44,455 nt of DNA. Source: CAZFPA01 sp964520975 (lineage in GTDB: Bacteria; Bacillota; Negativicutes; Selenomonadales; Selenomonadaceae). The stretch covers positions 1-44,455 of the forward strand of contig CAZFPA010000015.1 of assembly GCA_964520975.1 (NCBI GenBank). Direction: 5' to 3'. Both the position numbers and the translations under genes were made by a program. The notes beneath the pieces were generated by a model. It made no database searches, was not told the origin of the DNA, and worked only from the letters and a program-made list of their open reading frames with translations. How positions within the stretch are numbered: position 1 is the stretch's first letter; each line of letters starts with the position of its first letter. Below, in pieces: positions 33,509 to 39,893 of this stretch.

Positions 33509-34510
33509 ATGATTGTAATCGACAAAGCGATCCTTCACATATTGGATTTCAATACCGGCATGACAGCCTTTTCTGACGAACTGCTGGTTCCAAGCGGCAG
33601 CATTGAGGAATTTCTGCTCAAGCATATCGAAAAATCCCTGGCCAGCCAGGAAGCCAAGCCCGGTGTCTTCTATGAGGACAGCGAGTGCAAAAAGCTTTTG
33701 CGCGGCTATCTGGATGGTGACATGGATTTTGTACCATTTTCCAAGGAAATTGCCCATACACTCGAGCAGGCACTTTCGCATGCGGAGGAAATGGTATCGG
33801 CGGATCTCATCATCTGTGATGTGCGCATCGAAGATGCACGGAAGATCGTCATTTTCAAATGCAACAGCCACATGGGCTTTGTACATCAGGTCACGCAGAC
33901 TCCGACAGGAACAAAAAATGATATTGTCAACCATTATTCCATTCTGCCGAACCTGACACAGAAGATCGAGGAATTCGCGTTCATTGATGCGCAGACACTG
34001 GAGCTGTCCATCTTGGCCAAAAAGTATACCATTGATGGAAATTCGATTTTTGTATTCCCGGAAATCCTCCTGGAATGCGCGCAGGCACCGTCTCCCAAGG
34101 AGACCATCAAAAAGATCAGCCAGGCGGTGAAACAGGTCGCTGAGGCTTATGGACAGGACAATGTCGCGGCCGCGGCCGCAATGAAATCCTTCATTGCCGA
34201 AAATATGGAGGTATCCGCTGAGCTTGACCCGCGTGAGGCCGGCAAGGCTGTATTCAAGGACAATCCGGCCATGCAGGCCGATTACAGCCAGCAGATGCAG
34301 GAAGCCGGTTTTACCGAGCCCGTCAAAATGGACCCGGAGTCTACATTGAAAAAGATGCGCAATCACAAGCTCAAGACCGATACGGGCATCGAGCTTACAA
34401 TTCCTACGGATTACTTTGAGAATACCGAGTTCGTGGAATTCAACCGGAACGCGGATGGTTCTTTATCCATTACGCTCAAGCATATACAGAATATCATGAA
34501 CCGCGGCTGA
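33509..34510 (+). CDS. 37-kDa nucleoid-associated protein (NA37/YejK-like family)
   Basis: 333 residues. The opening IVIDKAILHILDFNTGMTAF with VPSGSIEEFLLKHIEKSL is the signature start of the Firmicute NA37 family. The middle (FVHQVTQTPTGTKNDIVNHY, PNLTQKIEEFAFIDAQTLEL) and the end (TDTGIELTIPTDYF with SITLKHIQNIMNR) agree. Members copurify with nucleoids, but their biochemical role is not firmly known. ATG 33509 with GAGGTG upstream. hflX starts 13 bp after its stop, so nucleoid protein, hflX and the PLP enzyme probably form one transcript. Confidence 0.85.
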   Translation: MIVIDKAILHILDFNTGMTAFSDELLVPSGSIEEFLLKHIEKSLASQEAKPGVFYEDSECKKLLRGYLDGDMDFVPFSKEIAHTLEQALSHAEEMVSADLIICDVRIEDARKIVIFKCNSHMGFVHQVTQTPTGTKNDIVNHYSILPNLTQKIEEFAFIDAQTLELSILAKKYTIDGNSIFVFPEILLECAQAPSPKETIKKISQAVKQVAEAYGQDNVAAAAAMKSFIAENMEVSAELDPREAGKAVFKDNPAMQADYSQQMQEAGFTEPVKMDPESTLKKMRNHKLKTDTGIELTIPTDYFENTEFVEFNRNADGSLSITLKHIQNIMNRG

Positions 34511-34523
34511 AAGAGGTGCGACT

Positions 34524-36341
34524 GTGAAGGTACATGGAGAACTGCAAAACATAAAAAGCCATATCGTAGAGGCGCTGGAGTCTGTCTATGATTATGCCGT
34601 ACCGATTGGACAGCTCTCTACCAACGATCTCAATGAAAAGCTGGTGGAAGTCACCGAGCTTTTGGATCGGGAGGTTGCGGTCTACATCAACCGCCAGGGC
34701 AAAATTGTCCAGGTGTCCGTTGGCGATTCAGCGACCGTCGATCTGCCGGAGCTGCAGGCCCGCAACAGCCAGCGCCTGTCGGGCATCCGCTGCATCCACA
34801 CGCATCCGAGCGGCGACACTACGCTGAGTGCCCCGGATGTTTCATCTTTGCGGCGCCTCCGCTTTGATGTGATGGCTGCCATTGGCCGCCAGGGAAATGA
34901 TCTCATGGGCAGTGCGGCCTTTTTCACCGGGGAACAGGACGAGGATGGTACACCGCGGCTGCAGGGCTTTGGCCCGGTACAGGCAGCCATGCTGAATCAG
35001 ATCAATCTGACCTGGCTCATCACCACAATCAATAAAAAGCTGGGGCGACAAAGCCTGAATGAAACAGCGGAAGAAGAGGAACGGGCTCTGCTGGCCGGTA
35101 TCGAATACACCGGGAACCGTTCAGCATGGTCGCTGGAGGAATCGCTGGCCGAACTGGAACGCCTGGCCGAGACAGCCGGCGCCAAGGTCATGGGGCGCTT
35201 TACACAGCGTCGGGAAAAGCCGGACGCGGCCCTGTTCCTCGGCAAGGGTAAGGTAGAGGAAATCGCTATGGCTGCCCAGAATACCGATGCGAACCTGTTG
35301 CTGTTGGATGATGAGCTCACGCCTTCTCAGCAGCATAATCTCGAACAGCTGCTGGGTATCAAGGTGTTGGATCGTACAGCGCTGATCCTTGATATCTTTG
35401 CACAGCGTGCCAATTCCCAGGCAGGCAAGCTGCAGGTCGAGCTTGCTCAGCTGAAATACAATCTGCCGCGCATTGGCGGGCAGGGCCTGGTGCTTTCCCG
35501 TCTGGGAGGCGGCATTGGTACACGCGGTCCCGGTGAGACCAAACTGGAGGTTGACCGGCGGCGCATCTACGCGAAAATCCACGATATCGAGAAGGAGATT
35601 TCACGCCTTGCGCAGCATCGGCAGCTTCATCGCAACCGCCGCCGGGAAGCCCGCCTGCCGCTGGTGGCACTGGTCGGCTACACGAACGCAGGGAAATCTA
35701 CGCTGCTCAATGCACTGACAGGCTCTGAGGTTTTCGCCGAGGACAAGCTCTTTGCTACGCTTGATCCGACAACAAGGCGAACTCTGCTGCCGGATCAGCA
35801 GGAAATCCTGCTGACTGATACGGTCGGCTTTATTCAAAAGCTGCCACATACACTGGTATCCGCCTTCCATGCCACCCTTGAGGAGGTGGTAGAGGCCGAT
35901 CTTCTGCTGCATGTCGTCGACTGCAGCAACGAGAACTATGAGCTGCAGATTGCAGCGGTCATGGAGGTTTTGAAAGAGCTGCAGGCGGCGGAAAAGCCGA
36001 TGCTCTATGTATTCAATAAGGCGGACCGCCTCGCGAGCCCGAATCTTTGTGAACGCATGCGGCGGGGGAGGGATGGCGTATTCATCTCTGCCCGCCAGGG
36101 GGAAAACCTCGATGGATTGCGGCAGAAGATTGCGGATTTTTTTGCCGAAAGCCAGCTTGCGATGAAGCTTTGCATCCCATTTGCCGAGGGCGCAGTTGTC
36201 ACCCGGCTGCATCAGATTGCCACCGTCCGGCATACGGACTATAATGAACAAGGAACTGTACTGGACGTGCTGCTGCCGCATTCTGAGGCAGAGGCCTTCC
36301 TCAAATATAAAATAGAAGAAAGCAAGGAAATAGAATCATGA
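34524..36341 (+). CDS. hflX: GTPase HflX with N-terminal JAMM/RadC-like domain
   Basis: 605 residues, about 180 longer than Escherichia coli HflX. Residues ~1-185 are an added domain with REVAVYINRQGKIVQVSVG (Glu50) and IHTHPSGDTTLSAPDVSSLR, an exact H-x-H-x7-S-x2-D JAMM metal motif (His92, His94, Ser102, Asp105), as in RadC. From ~190 on is standard HflX: the glycine-rich subdomain GRFTQRREKPDAALFLGKGK, GGIGTRGPGETKLEVDRRRI, then G1 GYTNAGKS (385-392), G3 TDTVGF, G4 FNKADR and a C-terminal HflX extension. HflX splits stalled or heat-damaged ribosomes using GTP. GTG start with AGAGGTG upstream. It overlaps the next gene by ATGA. The domain assignment is from motif reading, not a search. Confidence 0.9.
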   Translation: MKVHGELQNIKSHIVEALESVYDYAVPIGQLSTNDLNEKLVEVTELLDREVAVYINRQGKIVQVSVGDSATVDLPELQARNSQRLSGIRCIHTHPSGDTTLSAPDVSSLRRLRFDVMAAIGRQGNDLMGSAAFFTGEQDEDGTPRLQGFGPVQAAMLNQINLTWLITTINKKLGRQSLNETAEEEERALLAGIEYTGNRSAWSLEESLAELERLAETAGAKVMGRFTQRREKPDAALFLGKGKVEEIAMAAQNTDANLLLLDDELTPSQQHNLEQLLGIKVLDRTALILDIFAQRANSQAGKLQVELAQLKYNLPRIGGQGLVLSRLGGGIGTRGPGETKLEVDRRRIYAKIHDIEKEISRLAQHRQLHRNRRREARLPLVALVGYTNAGKSTLLNALTGSEVFAEDKLFATLDPTTRRTLLPDQQEILLTDTVGFIQKLPHTLVSAFHATLEEVVEADLLLHVVDCSNENYELQIAAVMEVLKELQAAEKPMLYVFNKADRLASPNLCERMRRGRDGVFISARQGENLDGLRQKIADFFAESQLAMKLCIPFAEGAVVTRLHQIATVRHTDYNEQGTVLDVLLPHSEAEAFLKYKIEESKEIES

Positions 36342-37588
36342 CGTTTTCAAAAAAATTACTGGATATCAAACAGAAGGTATTGGCTGACTCCCAGCCGTTA
36401 TTCACGCAGATTGACGCAATTGCTGAAGCGAATACGCTGAAGGTGCTCGATGCCATGCGCAAGGTGCGGGTATCTGACGCACATTTCAATACGACCTCGG
36501 GCTATGCCTATGATGACATTGGCCGCGGCAAGCTGGAAGAACTCTATGCGGAGATCTTTGGCGCCGAACGCGCACTGGTCCGCACGCAGTTTGTCTCCGG
36601 CACCCATGCACTCGCAACGGTTCTGTTTGGTATTCTGCGTCCTGGTGACGAGCTCGTATCACTTACCGGGGCTCCCTATGATACCATGCAGACGGTCATT
36701 GGCTATGCCAACCCGAGTAAGGGTTCCCTGCGGGAATTCGGTATTCTCTATGATGAGCTGCCAATGCGCGAGGGAAAGGTCGACATGGCGGGAATTGCCG
36801 GAAAGATAAAGCCGGAAACCAAGATGGTGCTCATCCAGCGATCCCGTGGCTACAGCATGCGTTCGCCGCTGACCATAGAAGATATCCGCGCCATCTGTAC
36901 GGAAGTAAAGCGGGTGAAGCCGGACTGTGTCTGCTTCGTGGATAACTGCTACGGCGAATTCGTTGACCTGCAGGAGCCGGTACAGGCCGGTGCTGATATC
37001 ATGGCGGGCTCGCTCATCAAGAATCCGGGCGGCGGCATCGCACCAACAGGTGGATATATTGCCGGTCGCGATGAACTCGTAGAGCTCGCTTCTTACCGGC
37101 TCACAGCACCGGGCATGGGGGATGAGCTGGGAGCTTCGCTCGCAAACAACCGTTTGCTGTTCCAGGGACTTTTCCTCGCTCCGCATGTGGTTGCCCAGGC
37201 CATCAAGGGAGCGGTCTTTGCGGCTGGCATGTTCGCGGCCCTCGGCTATAAAACGCTGCCGTTACCTACGGAGGTTCGTGGCGATATCATTCAGGCCATC
37301 GAGCTCGGCACCGCTGAAAAACTCATCGCGTTCTGCGGCGGCATTCAGAAATATTCTCCGGTGGACTCCTTTGCGGCTCCAGAGCCCTGGGATATGCCGG
37401 GCTATGCGGATAAAATCATCATGGCTGCCGGTACCTTCGTACAGGGCGCTTCCATTGAGTTCAGCGCTGATGGTCCGCTGCGTGCACCGTACAATGTCTA
37501 TCTGCAGGGTGGGCTGACCTTTGAACATGCCGTAATCGGCATCATGGGCGCAGCGCAGGCCATAGAGGACTTACCGCAAAAAGAATGA
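36338..37588 (+). CDS. Methionine gamma-lyase family protein (PLP enzyme of the aluminium-resistance family)
   Basis: 416 residues. The family is recognised from DAHFNTTSGYAYDDIGRGKLE and VRTQFVSGTHALATVLFGIL, and from VDNCYGEFVDLQEPVQAGAD. The PLP-binding lysine is Lys228 in MAGSLIKNPGGGIAPTGGYI. These fold type I proteins are related to cystathionine gamma-synthase and methionine gamma-lyase and are named for an old aluminium-resistance gene; their natural substrate is uncertain. The pairing with hflX through an ATGA overlap is seen in many Firmicutes, which suggests a conserved but unexplained partnership. Confidence 0.88.
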   Translation: MTFSKKLLDIKQKVLADSQPLFTQIDAIAEANTLKVLDAMRKVRVSDAHFNTTSGYAYDDIGRGKLEELYAEIFGAERALVRTQFVSGTHALATVLFGILRPGDELVSLTGAPYDTMQTVIGYANPSKGSLREFGILYDELPMREGKVDMAGIAGKIKPETKMVLIQRSRGYSMRSPLTIEDIRAICTEVKRVKPDCVCFVDNCYGEFVDLQEPVQAGADIMAGSLIKNPGGGIAPTGGYIAGRDELVELASYRLTAPGMGDELGASLANNRLLFQGLFLAPHVVAQAIKGAVFAAGMFAALGYKTLPLPTEVRGDIIQAIELGTAEKLIAFCGGIQKYSPVDSFAAPEPWDMPGYADKIIMAAGTFVQGASIEFSADGPLRAPYNVYLQGGLTFEHAVIGIMGAAQAIEDLPQKE

Positions 37589-37626
37589 CCGGCAGTGATG
37601 GTCATCTGAATAAACAGACAGAAAAC

Positions 37627-37660
37627 GGCCCCGGCAGATCTATATCTTTCTGCCGGGGCC
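37627..37660. terminator. Terminator between the PLP enzyme gene and lexA
   Basis: A perfect 12-bp stem GGCCCCGGCAGA/TCTGCCGGGGCC has a 10-nt loop. On the minus strand it is followed by GTTTTC, so it best serves lexA; on the plus strand no T run follows, but the stem alone may slow transcription from the PLP enzyme gene. Confidence 0.75.
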
Positions 37661-37693
37661 ATTGTGATGGGGAAACTTATATGTACATTGCTG

Positions 37694-38308
37694 CTACATC
37701 TGACGGTAGACACCAATGACCTTTCCCAGAACTGCCACGTTCTTTTCATAAAAAGGTTCCATCGTATCATTTTCCGGCTGCAGGCGAATGCAGTCCTTTT
37801 CGCGGAAAAAGCGCTTTACGGTCGCCGTATTATCATTGACAAGAGCAACCACGATATCATTGTCATTAGCTGTGTCCTGCTGCCGCACGAGAATGTAATC
37901 GCCATCAAAGATACCGGCGTTGATCATGCTCTCGCCCTGGACCCGAAGCATAAACGCATCGTCCCGGGTGCCAATGAGTCCCTGCGGGAAGGAGAACACA
38001 TCCTCGATATTCTCTTCAGCCAGAATCGGTACACCGGCTGTAACCGCGCCAACAAGTGGTACCTTGACCGTCTTATCCCAGGGCTTTTCATCCAGGATAT
38101 CGATAGCCCGCGGCTTGGTGGGATCGCGCTTGATGAGACCGGCTTCCTCCAAACGGGCCAGATAGCCATGTACTGTGGAACTCGATTTCAGTCCAACAGC
38201 CTTGCCGATTTCCCGAACCGAAGGCGGATAGCCCTTTTCCATCAGGAATTCCTTTATGAAATCAAATATATTCTTCTGTCGTTCCTCAGAACCGCGGTTG
38301 CGTCGCAT
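37694..38308 (-). CDS. lexA: SOS repressor LexA
   Basis: 204 residues. The winged helix domain (RQKNIFDFIKEFLMEKGYPP, SVREIGKAVGLKSSSTVHGY) precedes the cleavage site Ala91-Gly92 in GAVTAGVPIL. The latent protease has Ser127 (VQGESMINAGIFDGDY) and Lys165 (NDNTATVKRFF). RecA filaments stimulate self-cleavage and release DNA repair genes. A TTG at 38314 is 1 nt from GGGGTG, so the ATG at 38308, 7 nt away, is the start. Transcribed alone, leftward, converging on the PLP enzyme gene. Confidence 0.96.
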   Translation of the reverse strand: MRRNRGSEERQKNIFDFIKEFLMEKGYPPSVREIGKAVGLKSSSTVHGYLARLEEAGLIKRDPTKPRAIDILDEKPWDKTVKVPLVGAVTAGVPILAEENIEDVFSFPQGLIGTRDDAFMLRVQGESMINAGIFDGDYILVRQQDTANDNDIVVALVNDNTATVKRFFREKDCIRLQPENDTMEPFYEKNVAVLGKVIGVYRQM

Positions 38309-38330
38309 AGTCAAGCACCCCTAAACTCTA

Positions 38331-38360
38331 ATATGTTTTTAGTATACCATATATATGTTC
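38331..38360 (-). promoter_or_regulatory. lexA promoter with candidate LexA operator repeats
   Basis: Leftward extended -10 TG-G-TATACT (-10 at 38346-38341). Two copies of AACATAT, read leftward (38359-38353 and 38337-38331), flank it exactly 22 bp apart. The first is part of GAACATATATAT, which resembles half of the Firmicute SOS box GAAC-N4-GTTC. No full box is present. Confidence 0.4.
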
Positions 38361-38394
38361 TATTTTAAATAAAAACCAAACAAAAGTACGGAAA

Positions 38395-39507
38395 TTATTT
38401 TTTTGCCGGCAATAGCCCCAGCATGAGGAAATTCACCAGGGGGAGCCGACATCCCAGCCAGCGGCAGAAAACCGCCGTGATTGCGGTAATGGCAAGCACT
38501 CCCAGGTAAAGCGCGGCAGTAACCGGCACATCCAGTGGGATGCCCAGCCGCTGCAGCACCGCGGTCAACAGATGGATTGCGACAGGATGTCCCAGATAAA
38601 TAAAATAGGAATGCCGCCCTAAAAATGAAAGCAGCCATTGCATGGTCGTCCCGCAGGGGCGGCTGAACAGCGCAAAAAAGAACACGGAGGCCGCGACTGT
38701 ATAGATGCCGCCAATCGGAGTAAGCTGATGCGCGCCCTCAGCGGCTTCCATCGCGGTGATCCCCTCCTGCAGCAGTGGCTGATAATAAGAGAACAGCATG
38801 GCTGCCATACTCAAAAAGAAAAACAGAGCAATCTTGTGATACTGCCGCTGCAGGAAGTCCTGGAAATCCGTAAAGTGCGTTGCGAGCCAGCCACCAAGAA
38901 CAAAAATGAACAGATAATGCAGTACCCAATAATTCAGGCGATAGGTCAAAAGCTCGTTAAAAAGAGGATTTTCCGGCTGGACATTCCATAAAATCGTGCT
39001 GGAAGCATAATTGAAGGCCAGCTGCAGACAAAACAACAGAGCAAGGGAGCTTTTTCCCAGATGACGGATAAGCCCGATCCATAGTGGCATAAAAACGTAG
39101 AACCACAGCAGAATCACCAGAAAGTAAATATGGTATTTGGCTGTTCCAAAGAACAGGATGTACAACAGGGTGATCCCATCCGGGAAGGCCGTATGATGCA
39201 CGGTGCTGTCGAGCAGCAGATAAAAGAAGGACCATGTCAGATAAGGAATGAGCACCGCACGGAACCGACGGCGCAGGAAATGGACATAATGGAATTTTTC
39301 CTGAAGGTCCAGATTGTAGAAAAGTCCGAACGCAGAAATAAAGAAAAAAATGGGGACACTGAAACGGGTCATGATCTCCAGCAATGCAACCATATGAATA
39401 TTGGCAGCTGGAATCTCCGAATAGACCGAGCCGACATGGATGCCAATGACACCCAGCATGGCAATGCCCCGAATGTATTCAATCGCCGCCAGACGCGGTT
39501 TTCGCAT
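38395..39507 (-). CDS. Acyltransferase 3 family membrane protein
   Basis: 370 residues with about ten membrane helices. The start AAIEYIRGIAMLGVIGIHVG carries the family's early histidine (His24) and the arginine of YIRG. FFISAFGLFYNLDLQEKF and the LRRRFRAVLIPYLTWSFFYL block (~75-95) are typical of the OafA/YrhL/NodX group. Such proteins transfer acetyl or other acyl groups onto extracellular polysaccharides or lipids. The acceptor is unknown, and no glycan gene cluster adjoins it. ATG 39507 with GAGGAATG upstream. Confidence 0.85.
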   Translation of the reverse strand: MRKPRLAAIEYIRGIAMLGVIGIHVGSVYSEIPAANIHMVALLEIMTRFSVPIFFFISAFGLFYNLDLQEKFHYVHFLRRRFRAVLIPYLTWSFFYLLLDSTVHHTAFPDGITLLYILFFGTAKYHIYFLVILLWFYVFMPLWIGLIRHLGKSSLALLFCLQLAFNYASSTILWNVQPENPLFNELLTYRLNYWVLHYLFIFVLGGWLATHFTDFQDFLQRQYHKIALFFFLSMAAMLFSYYQPLLQEGITAMEAAEGAHQLTPIGGIYTVAASVFFFALFSRPCGTTMQWLLSFLGRHSYFIYLGHPVAIHLLTAVLQRLGIPLDVPVTAALYLGVLAITAITAVFCRWLGCRLPLVNFLMLGLLPAKK

Positions 39508-39588
39508 AGAACATTCCTCTTCTCAATTTAATATAAGAACCACAGCGTTTCCCTTCATAAGAATACTACAATAACACTGCGATTTTTA

Positions 39589-39627
39589 TTATAACGCCAT
39601 TGTTCAAAATTTCGCAACGCGAAATTC
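39589..39627 (+). repeat. 39-bp direct repeat, copy 1
   Basis: Starts TTATAACGCCATTG and ends GCGAAATTC. It is identical base for base to 39727-39765. Each copy contains the inverted repeat AATTTCGC-AAC-GCGAAATT (here 39608-39626). It lies in the 386-bp gap between the acyltransferase and kinase genes. Confidence 0.85.
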
Positions 39628-39726
39628 CTCTCATCAGCGTTTCAACGAGGCAGAAAGTATCAAAGCACTGCTTGCTTTTGCCGTTTGCGCCATCACCTGC
39701 AGAGGTGGGGGACATCTTGTTCCGAG

Positions 39727-39765
39727 TTATAACGCCATTGTTCAAAATTTCGCAACGCGAAATTC
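39727..39765 (+). repeat. 39-bp direct repeat, copy 2
   Basis: Exact second copy, 138 bp downstream of the first and in the same direction. The 99 bp between the copies is GC-richer than the flanks and includes CTGCAGAGGTGGGGGACATC. The arrangement suggests a small repeated element, a MITE or REP-like unit, of which the 39-bp copies could be end or internal modules. This is inference. Confidence 0.85.
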
Positions 39766-39859
39766 TTTCAATAAATCCGATGGTTTTACGGAAATATTCC
39801 TCCCTTTACATAGGTATCATAAATTTGTGCGTATTTTCAGTATTTTGTTAACGGAAATA

Positions 39860-39868
39860 TGTTATAAT
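39860..39868 (+). promoter_or_regulatory. Extended -10 promoter of the hybrid kinase gene
   Basis: TG-T-TATAAT, with the -10 at 39863-39868, about 25 bp ahead of the start codon. No good -35 is present at 17 bp, as is usual for extended -10 promoters. Confidence 0.55.
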
Positions 39869-39893
39869 TAGGCCTATAGAAAGAGGTGAGTAG

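Noticed and set aside
39600..39851. 83-codon frame over the 39-bp repeats
   Set aside because: Its repeated FKISQREI segments come directly from the two DNA repeats. There is no Shine-Dalgarno, and it ends just before the kinase promoter, so it is treated as a repeat artefact.
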